Assembly: GCA_946409305.1 (NCBI GenBank)
Contig: CAMJVU010000006.1
Span: 1-55,950, forward strand
Reading direction: 5' to 3'
Length of the DNA stretch: 55,950 nt
DNA from: an uncultured Cytophagales bacterium
Lineage (GTDB): Bacteria > Bacteroidota > Bacteroidia > Cytophagales > Amoebophilaceae
The notes beneath the pieces were generated by a model. It saw only the letters and a list, made by a program, of their open reading frames with translations, did not search any database and was not told the DNA's origin. A program made the translations under genes and the position numbers. Of this stretch, positions 1 through 8,596 are shown piece by piece. Positions within the stretch are counted from its first letter, which is position 1. Each line of letters begins with the position of its first letter.

Positions 1-1
1 T

Positions 2-163
2 AAACAAAATGAAGAAAATAAAGAAACTAATGAAGATAAACAAAATGAAGAAAATAAAGAAACTAATGAAGATAAACGAGGTGAAGAAAATAAAGAAACT
101 AGTGAAGATAAACAAAATGAAGAAAATAAAGAAACTAATGAAGATAAACAAAATGAAGAAAAT
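2..163 (+). repeat. 36-bp tandem coding repeat
   Basis: Four full 36-bp units (2-37, 38-73, 74-109, 110-145) and half a fifth (146-163) encode KQNEENKETNED with few changes (unit 3 has KRG and TSED). The first unit touches the window edge, so the array probably continues upstream. The near-identity of the DNA suggests recent expansion and likely length variation between strains. Confidence 0.9.
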
Positions 164-727
164 CCTAATAATGTTAAAGATGAAACTGAAAAAGAAGATG
201 AAGTTGGTGAAACAGAAAATGCTGGAAAAGAAGATAAACAGGACAATAATGAACAAAAAGATGATCATAGTGAAAATAACAAAAATTCTTCAGATAATCA
301 GATATTGACTAAAAGTGTTCCAATTAAAGCAGATAGCTCTCTTCCAGGTATATTAAAAAATAATTTGTTAGATTCTTCGCTTTTGAGTAAAATAGGTAAA
401 TTCAATATTTTGGATTCTTTGAGAAACTTAGTTGCTGGTGCAGCTTTGTTAATTCCATTAGCTATAGCGGCGCTATTGGGAAGTTTACTGTCAAAGTTGT
501 TAGCTCTTATTAAGAGAGGAGTTACTTATGTTAAGAATAAAGCCAAATCAGCTTCAAAAGCAGTTAAGTCTGGTGTTAATAAGGTGAAGGATGGTGCAAA
601 GAATGTCGCAAATAAAGCAAAAGATGGAGCTAATAATGTAAAAGATGGTGGTAAGAACTTATGGAATAAAGCGAAAGATGGGGCAAAATCTGGTGCTAAC
701 AAGGTGAAAAATAAAATAAAGAAATAG
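2..727 (+). CDS. C-terminal part of a repeat-rich membrane-associated protein (5' end outside window)
   Basis: The reading frame is open from the first bases of the window, so the start lies upstream; 241 codons are visible. It opens with an acidic 12-residue repeat (KQNEENKETNED), then about 45 acidic, polar residues, then one long hydrophobic stretch (about residues 140-172, rich in Ala/Leu/Ile) that should cross or enter a membrane. The last 60 residues are Lys/Ala/Gly-rich with an 11-residue period (units such as VNKVKDGAKN and VNKAKDGAN), like the amphipathic helices of LEA proteins or apolipoproteins. A Lys-rich ORF (MKKIKK...) over the first 300 bases is a wrong-frame reading of the same repeat. 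No family was recognised. An envelope or host-exposed protein is an inference from composition only. Confidence 0.75.
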   Translation, partial: KQNEENKETNEDKQNEENKETNEDKRGEENKETSEDKQNEENKETNEDKQNEENPNNVKDETEKEDEVGETENAGKEDKQDNNEQKDDHSENNKNSSDNQILTKSVPIKADSSLPGILKNNLLDSSLLSKIGKFNILDSLRNLVAGAALLIPLAIAALLGSLLSKLLALIKRGVTYVKNKAKSASKAVKSGVNKVKDGAKNVANKAKDGANNVKDGGKNLWNKAKDGAKSGANKVKNKIKK

Positions 728-730
728 ATG

Positions 731-1513
731 TTATTTTGTTGATTTTTTTCTCTCATAAAAAAACATATACTGTTGTGCAATACCACAATACGGGTAGAAT
801 TTTTTGTAATTAAAATCTTTTTTGTAGTATTTACTGATTATCTTTTTCATCCAAGTGTCTATTGGAAAAGCATTAACGTGATGTAAACCGTATAACATGA
901 CACAATTAGCTATTTTATTACCAATCCCCTTTATTGTTAATAATTTCTCTATTGACGATTCATAATTCATTGTTTTTAATGCGTTTAGGTTGAATTTTTG
1001 ATTTACTATTGATTTTGTCAAATTTTGGATATAGTTAGTTCTATACCCAAAGCCACATGAACTTAAAAATTCAAATGAATATGAATTTATTTCTTGTGGA
1101 CTTGGAAAGTGAATTTTGTATTGACATAGTTTTTCAATAGATAATTTGATTTTTTTTATGTTATTTCTTTGAGATATGATGAAACTTATCATAGTTTCCC
1201 ATAGGTCTTGTTTTAGTATTCTGATACCGTATCCATACTTAATGGCTTCAGTTAAGTAACAATCGTTCAAGTTTAATAGAAATTTTTTAATGTCAGAATA
1301 ATCAGTATTTAGGTCAAAGTAAGATGTCCATATCGTCTTAAAATCATATTCGTTACAGTAAAAGGTTATTTCATTACTTATCTGTTTTATTGTCAAAACT
1401 TTATCAAAGGCGACAGCATTCCATAAATAGTCATCAATCTGATTTATTCTAAAACATTGACCTGATTCTGCTATTTGACCTATATTAAAGTCACGATTGC
1501 TAATTACAATCAT
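731..1513 (-). CDS. 8-oxoguanine DNA glycosylase / AP lyase, OGG1 type
   Basis: A 260-residue HhH-GPD glycosylase that should excise 8-oxoguanine from DNA in base excision repair. The OGG1-type N-terminal lobe is visible (GQCFR near 18-22). It is followed by QDLWETMISFIISQRNNI (102-119), matching the family's QDP-E-ISFI-S-NNN helix, and the helix-hairpin-helix LLTIKGIGNKIANC (191-204). Lys200 sits at the catalytic lysine position and Asp219 in FPIDTW at the catalytic aspartate. The length is somewhat below eukaryotic OGG1 but normal for bacterial forms. The ATG at 1513 starts directly at the N-terminal lobe. It converges on the preceding gene with 3 bp between stops. Confidence 0.85.
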   Translation of the reverse strand: MIVISNRDFNIGQIAESGQCFRINQIDDYLWNAVAFDKVLTIKQISNEITFYCNEYDFKTIWTSYFDLNTDYSDIKKFLLNLNDCYLTEAIKYGYGIRILKQDLWETMISFIISQRNNIKKIKLSIEKLCQYKIHFPSPQEINSYSFEFLSSCGFGYRTNYIQNLTKSIVNQKFNLNALKTMNYESSIEKLLTIKGIGNKIANCVMLYGLHHVNAFPIDTWMKKIISKYYKKDFNYKKFYPYCGIAQQYMFFYERKKSTK

Positions 1514-1662
1514 TCACTTTAGTACAAAATATATTTATTAACACGAATATTATTAGCTTAACTGTCACTATTAAGTATGATAAAATACAGAATATTTACA
1601 CTATGTTTTAATAATTTTTGAAGTGTAAGTGCACTTTCACTAGCAATGAAACCTTATATTTG

Positions 1663-3420
1663 TTAGTTTATTTTTACTAAACTTCCTTTTATTTCGGTTA
1701 TTCCAGATGATTTAACACTAGCGCTAGCACTGCCTTCTATTTTCATTCCCATGGATCCTTTTAATGATACATTACCTCCCTCAATTTTCATGTCACTGGT
1801 AGATTTTAACTGAATTGCACTATTGGCTTTCAATTTTATATTGTTGCCTTCAATTGTTACATCTTTACCACATTTTATTGTTATCGAACCTTTAGTTATG
1901 GATATTTTATCACTTCCATTTGTTAATTCAAGAGATTCGTCTTTATCTGACATTGTGATAGTTCTTTTTCCTGGAGTATTGATTGTTATAATCTTATCTT
2001 TTTCGTTGAATAAAATTTCCAATTTGCTGTTTGTACATATTTTTTTTGTAGTATTGGCAGCTTCAATTTTGTCTATAGATGGTTTGTTTTTAGGATTATA
2101 AACGGATCCCAATATAACAGGATACCGTGAATCATTTTCTATAAAACCAACAATAACCTCATCGTTAATTTCAGGGAAAAATATGGCTCCTCCATTTTTG
2201 GAAGCATAAAATGTTGACAATCTACACCATGTTCCTTCACCGGCGTTATGAATCAACGGAATGCATACTTGTACTCTAAAATTATTATCTGGATCTCCAT
2301 CTATTTTGATTACAGTTCCAATACTTAATCCTTTAATTTCTGGAAGTGCCCCATTTACCCCATGTGTAAACACGTCAGTATGGGTATTAACATATCTTTT
2401 TTCCGTTAAACCAATGTGTAGTCTAGTAGTCCATTCTCCTTTATCAAAAATATGTTGAACATAACTTATGTAAGCGTTTCCGTTATATTTTTCACTACAT
2501 TTTTCTATTGTCACACAACTGTTAGGATTGAGATTATTGTTCCCAATGACTGTCATAAATCCTTGTATTTTAGAATACCTATTTAACGTCATGATACCTG
2601 ACAATAAAGTTTTTAATTCTGTTTCATTTTTGTTCCCAGAGTGTACAAATAATGATTTATTTTTACCATTAGCACTGATTATATCATTACACTTAACGGA
2701 TCCAAATGATTTTTCATTTATGTTATCACTTTTTATCTCTTTGACTTTTTGTGAGGCAATATCCCAAATTTTACCTTCTGTTGAATCTAGTTGAGAATCT
2801 CCAACAATATCTAAATTCATGGATATTATGTTTTCACAGAAAGTAGCCTTACCACACGTGCTAGTACCGGGTTTGTCAATAGTTATTTTATCATCTTTCA
2901 ATGATACAACAAACCCGTAAGCCTCGGCACGCATGTTTACAAAATCCCAGTCTGTAACGCCATATTGTGTTAATATTTCATGTTTTGTTGTCATGTTCCC
3001 GATAGAGGCATTTAGTCCATATCTTGAAGTTATTTCTTTCAGTATGTCTGAATCTGTTTTATCCTTATAACTTGTGACTTTATTGGCTATGGTCATTTGA
3101 AAAGTTTTTCCTTTAGCTGTTATTTCAAATAAACATAATCCTATCGTGGCGTCAAGATTGAATGATTGATTTATGAGGATACCAGAAAAAACATTTTTGG
3201 CATCATTGTCGTATCCGAATTCAACCTCAACTTTTGCTCCTATTTTAAATACTTTATCATCCATTAGTAAACTTTTATTAATAGGATTGTCTTGTATTTT
3301 TATTATACAATATGGAATTGCGTTTATTCCGTTAAATGTTTCCACATAGGTAATTGGAAGTGTTTCTGATATGTTAGTTCCGTCAATTTTTACGTTACAT
3401 TTGATACGACCACAATTCAT
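1663..3420 (-). CDS. vgrG: VgrG/Afp8-like spike protein of a contractile injection system
   Basis: 585 residues with the order expected for a tail spike. A gp27-like base covers roughly 1-340, with the typical QYGVTDWDFVNMRAEAYGF stretch near 152-170. A gp5 OB-fold follows at about 355-455 (IGTVIKIDGDPDNNFRVQV..., then GEGTWCRLSTFYA, then EVIVGFIENDSRYPVILGS). After a linker comes a C-terminal beta-helix needle (about 470-585) made of short alternating units such as DVTIEGNNIKLKANSAIQLK. In T6SS, eCIS and the T6SS-iv of Amoebophilus, such proteins form the puncturing tip on the inner tube. No C-terminal effector domain is fused. It is divergent from a unit encoding a Pvc16-like protein. T6SS-type and Afp/PVC-type spikes are hard to separate by eye, so the symbol is tentative. 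Confidence 0.85.
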   Translation of the reverse strand: MNCGRIKCNVKIDGTNISETLPITYVETFNGINAIPYCIIKIQDNPINKSLLMDDKVFKIGAKVEVEFGYDNDAKNVFSGILINQSFNLDATIGLCLFEITAKGKTFQMTIANKVTSYKDKTDSDILKEITSRYGLNASIGNMTTKHEILTQYGVTDWDFVNMRAEAYGFVVSLKDDKITIDKPGTSTCGKATFCENIISMNLDIVGDSQLDSTEGKIWDIASQKVKEIKSDNINEKSFGSVKCNDIISANGKNKSLFVHSGNKNETELKTLLSGIMTLNRYSKIQGFMTVIGNNNLNPNSCVTIEKCSEKYNGNAYISYVQHIFDKGEWTTRLHIGLTEKRYVNTHTDVFTHGVNGALPEIKGLSIGTVIKIDGDPDNNFRVQVCIPLIHNAGEGTWCRLSTFYASKNGGAIFFPEINDEVIVGFIENDSRYPVILGSVYNPKNKPSIDKIEAANTTKKICTNSKLEILFNEKDKIITINTPGKRTITMSDKDESLELTNGSDKISITKGSITIKCGKDVTIEGNNIKLKANSAIQLKSTSDMKIEGGNVSLKGSMGMKIEGSASASVKSSGITEIKGSLVKIN

Positions 3421-3664
3421 GATTATATTTTTAAGTTAATTTATACTAACTACTATATTAAAATACTAATTTCCTCGTCAAAATATTGATCTGTATTTTC
3501 AATTGGAATACAATTATTAGGTGTAAAAAATAAATTTTCTCTGATTTATTTTGTTGAAAGAATAAATTAATACAAATCGGAGCATCTTAATGTGATGTTA
3601 ATTTTATAAGTTTTAGTGAGTATGAAAGTATTATTTTTTTAGTATAATCGTACTATAAAAAATT

Positions 3665-4687
3665 ATGGGTAAGAATATGATTTGCCAGTTACTGTTATCT
3701 GGTATTTTGATTTGTGATATGATATGTCAACAATTTGTAACGGGTGAAAAAAATTCGGAAAAAAATGAAATAAATACGATAAAACAAAAGGACGAAATAA
3801 ACACAATAGAACAGGATAAATCAACTAAAAAAAGTGATTCAAAAAGTATAGATGAGAGAGGTATAAAAAACAGTAATGATGATAATCTAATCATCAATTC
3901 TGATGAAGATATAAACCCAAATATTAAATTATCCGATGATCATATAATTGAAATAAATAATTTAACAGTTAAAGTAAATGAGATTAGAGGACATGTCAAT
4001 TTAAATTTTGCTAAAAAGGAAGGAATAAGGAATACTTACAATGAACTTATTGATGGATTATCTATATCGTTTACGAGTAAAGAAAAGAATATTAGTTTTT
4101 ACAAATTGTCGAAAAATGAAAATAAAAAGATAAAAAACAGTCACAAAGGTGAAACATTAATAACCGAAATTTTAAAGAAAAAAGTAAATGGTAAGTTCAC
4201 TTTGTCGTTATATCCTGAAAATTTAGATGATGAAGAAATGACTGTTGTACTTAAGTGTAAAGATGAGAAAAAAAGTGTTGATATAAAAAATTTTAAATGT
4301 AAAAAAGATGAAGATGTATCATTTAAAATTGTTAATGAAAAAGGAACTGTTGAACCTGTTTCTATTGTGACAGATAATGGTTTAATATTTATAATCAAAC
4401 TAATTGGTGGACATGTTAGTATGGATTATTATAAGTCTGACCAGAAGGATAAGGGTACGTATGAAACAAAGCTTAAGGATGCAACTGTAAGATTCGTCAA
4501 CGGTGAGGGAAAAGTTGTACCGTTTAGTAAAATAAAATCTAAAGAGAAATCGGAGGAATTTAAAATAACTCACAATAAGTTAAAAACTTTCTCACTATGT
4601 CCTTCTGTTAGTGATATTGGTGAATTATTTTCAATCTTGTCAGTTGGTGGTAAAGAGTATAAATCAAAATTTCTTGTAAAGAAATAG
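3665..4687 (+). CDS. Secreted protein with two related C-terminal beta-rich domains
   Basis: 340 residues, family not recognised. A hydrophobic N-terminus (residues 4-25) looks like a signal peptide, followed by a charged, low-complexity linker (about 26-95) rich in Lys, Asp, Asn and Ser. Two domains of about 110-125 residues follow and appear related. Each starts with a strand ending in GHV plus a hydrophobic pair (GHVNLNF near 113, GHVSMDY near 249), has a central ISFTSKE or VRFVNGEG segment, and ends with a strand (FTLSLYPE, FSLCPSV) and a Lys-rich tail. The next gene starts 5 bp after the stop, so the two are probably co-transcribed. Export and the link to the neighbouring injection-system gene are inferences. 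Confidence 0.7.
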   Translation: MGKNMICQLLLSGILICDMICQQFVTGEKNSEKNEINTIKQKDEINTIEQDKSTKKSDSKSIDERGIKNSNDDNLIINSDEDINPNIKLSDDHIIEINNLTVKVNEIRGHVNLNFAKKEGIRNTYNELIDGLSISFTSKEKNISFYKLSKNENKKIKNSHKGETLITEILKKKVNGKFTLSLYPENLDDEEMTVVLKCKDEKKSVDIKNFKCKKDEDVSFKIVNEKGTVEPVSIVTDNGLIFIIKLIGGHVSMDYYKSDQKDKGTYETKLKDATVRFVNGEGKVVPFSKIKSKEKSEEFKITHNKLKTFSLCPSVSDIGELFSILSVGGKEYKSKFLVKK

Positions 4688-4692
4688 ATCAA

Positions 4693-5238
4693 ATGGATAA
4701 GTACATCGATGTAGTTTTAAAAGAAATAGATAAGTATTTGAGAAGTGAGTGTGATTGTAACGAAGAGGTTTTACTTTTTAGCAATTATTTCCATAATTTT
4801 GGGAATGTTGATAAACAAAGAGATAATATTATTGTAAATATTGCTGATATTAATGTTAAAAATGATCTTGGAAGTAACATTCCGCGTTATATAAAAAATG
4901 GTGAGAATTTTGTTGTAAAAAAAACACCATTGCAAATGTATATCCATCTTTTTTTTCTTTCTCATTACAGTAATTCAAATGCCTTAGAAGGGATACGCAT
5001 ATTGTCATGTATTGCAGGTTTTTTAAAAGAGAATATCCATTTTTCTTCAAAACAGATTCCAGAGATGAATAAACGCAAAATGAACGATTTTAACATTGTT
5101 TTAGAGAACGATGACGATAAGTTGTTTTCCAAATTAATGATTCCTTACATGCCGTCTTTATTATACAAAATTGGTCCAATACAAGTGTGCGGACAAACTT
5201 ACAGTAATACTGTCGTCGTACCAATAAAAAATGTATAG
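4693..5238 (+). CDS. Pvc16/DUF4255-family protein (tube terminator of a contractile injection system)
   Basis: 181 residues resembling the N-terminal domain of Pvc16/Afp16 (DUF4255): an opening helix (IDVVLKEIDKYLR), an INVKND strand, then TPLQMYIHLFFLSHYSNSNALEGIRILSCIAGFL, which fits the family's conserved stretch of a Tyr/Leu-rich strand followed by a helix. Near the end, MIPYMPSLLYKIGPIQV corresponds to the family's -YLPSVLYKVR- element. In Afp/PVC particles this protein caps the inner tube and sheath and controls tail length. It follows a secreted protein gene by 5 bp and lies 1.3 kb from a divergent vgrG. No sheath, tube, baseplate or AAA+ ATPase gene is in the window, so the rest of the apparatus must lie elsewhere. 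Confidence 0.75.
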   Translation: MDKYIDVVLKEIDKYLRSECDCNEEVLLFSNYFHNFGNVDKQRDNIIVNIADINVKNDLGSNIPRYIKNGENFVVKKTPLQMYIHLFFLSHYSNSNALEGIRILSCIAGFLKENIHFSSKQIPEMNKRKMNDFNIVLENDDDKLFSKLMIPYMPSLLYKIGPIQVCGQTYSNTVVVPIKNV

Positions 5239-5377
5239 TTATAGCGTAAATTAACGTGTTTTGATTAAAGAGATCTTGTGTCGCTTCAGGTTCCGCTAAC
5301 AAATATTTATAAGTTTGTTTAAACTCGTAATTTTTAAAGACGATACCCCATCTATATTCATTTCTGCGAAAATGTTT

Positions 5378-6610
5378 TTAAACACTTATTGTCCTTCCGA
5401 ATAGTATTTTTAATGTGTTTAATAACAGAACTTCATCTGTTTTGTTATAAGCTTCAAGTGAAGTAAAACTTCTTGCCATAATATTGAATCTGCACGAATA
5501 TCCAATACCTACGTACCAATTATCAATTTGTTTTTTTATATTTGAATCAAAACCAAATATTGTAAAGTCAATATATTCAAATTTTGGTCTGTATACTCTT
5601 TTTAAACAAGGAGCCCAAACAAAATTTGTTTCTATGTAGGTGTTTTTGTTAGCGATGTATCTTATCCCCGCAAATAAACTAGCATCTATTGCATGACTAT
5701 ATTCGAACATACCGCGATTAAATTTTTTAAGATAAAAAGAACAGTATAAACCGTAATTAAGTCTTAAATTTTTACATTTTTCGAAGATATGAAGATTATT
5801 TGGTGTTTTTATGTGGGTGAAACCAACGTCCGCACTTCCTCCAAAATTTTTCCATAAATTTCCGCATCCCATATTGCATCCTATTTCAAAAGAATTGCGT
5901 AAAATATCAATGTTTTCAACAGGGATAATATCATTCCCATTTTCTCCCACGTTATAACTAAACCCAATTAAAATTTTTATTCGGTTTAAGCTATGAAAAT
6001 ATTCATTGAAAAGAATCCATTTAGAATTGCTTTTAAGGCCTAAGAAAGTAATATTAGCAAAATTGAATCGTGTAGAATATCCAAAACCTACGTACACATT
6101 ATTCTTGTATTTCCATTTAACATTTACGTCTAGTCCTGCTATGGCTAATAATGTTGCGTTATTATTGTTGCCATCAAAAATTAAACACTCATTTCTTCCT
6201 TTGACATAAGGATTCCACACAAGATTAGTTTCCAGACTAAGGTTTTCATCTATAAAATATCTTAGTCCTGTAAAAAAATTAATACTTATGGCATAATATC
6301 TAATTTCGCTCCAGTTACCGTAGAATGTGTGTGCAACAGCAAAGTATAGTCCATGGGTTAAACTGAGTTTAGTCCCTTTAAAATTTTGAGGAGTATGTAT
6401 GTACGTGAATCCAGCGTTGGTATTACCATGGAATCTTGTCCACATATTTCCCCAACCAAGACTACATTCTCCCTCTATACGGTTTATTTGAAAATTACCA
6501 AGCAGATTCGTTTTCTTTGTTTTTGCTTTTCTTTTCACTTTCTTTTTGAACAGATCATGTCCTGCACTATTTACGAGAAATATTAGTAATAATGAAAATA
6601 AAAATCTCAT
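5378..6610 (-). CDS. Exported protein with two tandem outer-membrane-barrel-like halves
   Basis: 410 residues. An N-terminal signal peptide (MRFLFSLLLIFLVNSAGHD) is followed by a basic stretch (KKKVKRKAKTKK). Two halves of about 180 residues clearly derive from one another: GWGNMW/GCGNLW, NAGFTYIHTPQNF/DVGFTHIKTPNNL, THGLYFAV/NYGLYCSF, FFTGLRYFIDEN/LFAGIRYIANKN, LETNLVWNPYVK/IETNFVWAPCLK and YVGFGYSTRFN/YVGIGYSCRFN. Alternating polar and aromatic residues suggest amphipathic strands of an outer-membrane beta-barrel. No named family was recognised. It ends 139 bp from the preceding convergent gene and starts 8 bp after the stop of the upstream flippase gene, so both may share a transcript. Confidence 0.7.
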   Translation of the reverse strand: MRFLFSLLLIFLVNSAGHDLFKKKVKRKAKTKKTNLLGNFQINRIEGECSLGWGNMWTRFHGNTNAGFTYIHTPQNFKGTKLSLTHGLYFAVAHTFYGNWSEIRYYAISINFFTGLRYFIDENLSLETNLVWNPYVKGRNECLIFDGNNNNATLLAIAGLDVNVKWKYKNNVYVGFGYSTRFNFANITFLGLKSNSKWILFNEYFHSLNRIKILIGFSYNVGENGNDIIPVENIDILRNSFEIGCNMGCGNLWKNFGGSADVGFTHIKTPNNLHIFEKCKNLRLNYGLYCSFYLKKFNRGMFEYSHAIDASLFAGIRYIANKNTYIETNFVWAPCLKRVYRPKFEYIDFTIFGFDSNIKKQIDNWYVGIGYSCRFNIMARSFTSLEAYNKTDEVLLLNTLKILFGRTISV

Positions 6611-6618
6611 AATACACT

Positions 6619-7830
6619 TTACAGGAAAAAAACCACTGTGTTTACTGCAATGTAACTGATTGTATTTGATATTATTCCTCCTATGTATCCGTACTTTGGA
6701 ATTAATATAAAACTCAAAAGTATAGTCATCAAAGAGTTTATAACTACCAATATTCCAATAATATGATTTTTTTGTACCAATTTAAATTTAATTGATAAAT
6801 TGTAAAAAATTCCGTACAGTAAGTAATTAAAAGAAACTAAAGGTATAACATTTGATCCTATTTTATATATTTCATCGTGTAAGATTATGTTACACAATTG
6901 ATTCCTAAATATAAAAGTAAACATCCATATTGCCGTTGCGCATACTACAAAATAGAGTGTTATTCTATTACATTTAGTGTTCGTGTTGTCTTTTAACTTT
7001 AGTAATATTGGGTCTGCAGCGTATCTAAATGTTTGTACAAATAATAACATTAATGTCCCTATTTTGTAATTTGCGCCAACGATTCCTATTATGGTTTCAT
7101 TTGATATGTTACCATAAAAATTTTCTGGAAGTATATATCTTAGTGAGATCCTTAACCACATAGAATTGGCAATTCCGAATATCCCAACTATAACAAGTGG
7201 ATAGCAAAATTTGAATAATTGTACCATCTGGTCGTACTCAATTAATGTTAGTTTTGGACTAACTTTTATGAACAATAAAGACGTCGTGTTAGCTAATAAA
7301 TTTGAAAATAGAATGCTCATTATTTGATCAGTTGGTTTTATGTAACAGATGAAAATGATATTAAGTACCACATTAGCGAATATTTGAATTAATTTCAGCG
7401 AAATAAATTTTGATAAGTTATCATTTTGTCTTAGTTTTGCGAATGGAATAACTGTTATTGTATCTACGAATAGTATTCCACATATTGTGATCACATGTCT
7501 CGATTGATAATGAAGAATATATAAGATCAGTGCAGTAATAAATGATAGTATTACAGTCGAAGATAATATTAATGTTTGGAATTTGTTATACAAAATGTTC
7601 TCGTTTTTATTATTTGAAAACCTAAAGAATGCTGTTTCCAAACCGTATGTATATATGACGTTGAAAATAGCAATTAGTGAATATATCTCTATAATTACGC
7701 CATAGGATGATGGTGATAAAAACCGAGCGTACAGCGGTACAAGGAGATAATTAACGAATCGTCCAAATATGTTGACAATTCCATATAACGCAGTATTTTT
7801 GAAAAGCTTTTTGATTATAATATCACCCAT
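6619..7830 (-). CDS. Polysaccharide/lipid flippase, Wzx-type (MOP superfamily)
   Basis: 403 residues, mostly membrane helices. The N-terminus (KKLFKNTALYGIVNIFGRFVNYLLVPLYAR) matches the start of O-antigen and polysaccharide flippases, including the FGR/N--LVPLYAR signature and the following SPSSYGVI. These carriers move undecaprenyl-linked sugars across the inner membrane. The family is usually 420-500 residues with 12-14 helices; this one stops right after a helix (NTISYIAVNTVVFFL), so the last two may be missing. No glycosyltransferase genes lie next to it, so the substrate is unknown. It starts 23 bp from the divergent exbB start, leaving almost no room for two separate promoters. Confidence 0.75.
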   Translation of the reverse strand: MGDIIIKKLFKNTALYGIVNIFGRFVNYLLVPLYARFLSPSSYGVIIEIYSLIAIFNVIYTYGLETAFFRFSNNKNENILYNKFQTLILSSTVILSFITALILYILHYQSRHVITICGILFVDTITVIPFAKLRQNDNLSKFISLKLIQIFANVVLNIIFICYIKPTDQIMSILFSNLLANTTSLLFIKVSPKLTLIEYDQMVQLFKFCYPLVIVGIFGIANSMWLRISLRYILPENFYGNISNETIIGIVGANYKIGTLMLLFVQTFRYAADPILLKLKDNTNTKCNRITLYFVVCATAIWMFTFIFRNQLCNIILHDEIYKIGSNVIPLVSFNYLLYGIFYNLSIKFKLVQKNHIIGILVVINSLMTILLSFILIPKYGYIGGIISNTISYIAVNTVVFFL

Positions 7831-7853
7831 GGATAATATTACAAATATAAAAT

Positions 7854-8504
7854 ATGGGGGTTAGTTTTGATAATTTGGTGTGGTTATTTTCAAAAGGAGG
7901 TTTTATAATGTATCTGTTGGCATTGATATCAGTGATATCTATTGCGATAATTTTTGAGAGAATTGTTTTTTACCATTTTAGCTGCCGTATTAATAAAAAT
8001 TTTGTTGATAAGTGTACCAATTATATTTCAAATCGTATGTACAATGAGGCGATTGTTGAATGCAATAATGATAAGTCAATAATGTCGGACGTAGTGTTGT
8101 GTTGTGCAACTGGTGTTAATGAAGGGAAGTTAAAAAACAGTATCGAAAAGGAAGTTGAAAATAAGTGTAATAATTATTCAATGAAATTATCTAATGGGTT
8201 GAATTATTTGTCAATGATAGCAAGTATTGCACCAATGTTGGGTTTTTTAGGTACAATTACTGGGCTGATCAGATCATTTATTGAAATGTCGAATGTTGAG
8301 GATAATATAACTCCGAAAATATTAGCAGGTGGTTTATATGAGGCGATGATAACGACAGCAGCTGGTCTGGTAATAAGTATAATTGTAGATGTCGCGTTCA
8401 GGTTATTGTCTATAAAAAAGAATAAGATGCTTAGTCAGGTCGAAGATATGTCCAATAAAATCATTGATTTATTGAATAAAATACTCCCACAAGGAAGTAT
8501 ATAA
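7854..8504 (+). CDS. exbB: ExbB/TolQ/MotA-family proton channel protein
   Basis: 216 residues. The N-terminal LVWLFSKGGFIMYLLALISVISIAIIFERIV is the typical first segment and helix of ExbB proteins. The second and third helices are in the C-terminal half (LSMIASIAPMLGFLGTITGLI near 120-140, and AMITTAAGLVISIIVDVAFRLL near 160-182), with the conserved A-P-LG-LGT-TG pattern. With ExbD it uses proton flow across the inner membrane to drive TonB or a related energizer. An exbD-like gene is in this window but 31 kb away. ATG at 7854 keeps the whole first motif; a later ATG at 7909 would lose it. Confidence 0.85.
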   Translation: MGVSFDNLVWLFSKGGFIMYLLALISVISIAIIFERIVFYHFSCRINKNFVDKCTNYISNRMYNEAIVECNNDKSIMSDVVLCCATGVNEGKLKNSIEKEVENKCNNYSMKLSNGLNYLSMIASIAPMLGFLGTITGLIRSFIEMSNVEDNITPKILAGGLYEAMITTAAGLVISIIVDVAFRLLSIKKNKMLSQVEDMSNKIIDLLNKILPQGSI

Positions 8505-8596
8505 ACAATTTCTCAACATTTAAGTGAATTCAAGATAGCGTCTGATAAATGCTAGTGTTTAAAAGCAAAAGTTTCTACTTCTACTCTTATTAAGTG

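Noticed and set aside
2-163. 36-bp regular repeat resembling CRISPR periodicity
   Set aside because: There are no spacers, the units are directly joined and they encode protein in the main frame.
9-308. Lys-rich ORF MKKIKKLMKINK...
   Set aside because: It is the +1-shifted reading of the 36-bp repeat; the acidic frame continues without a break into the downstream gene to 727.
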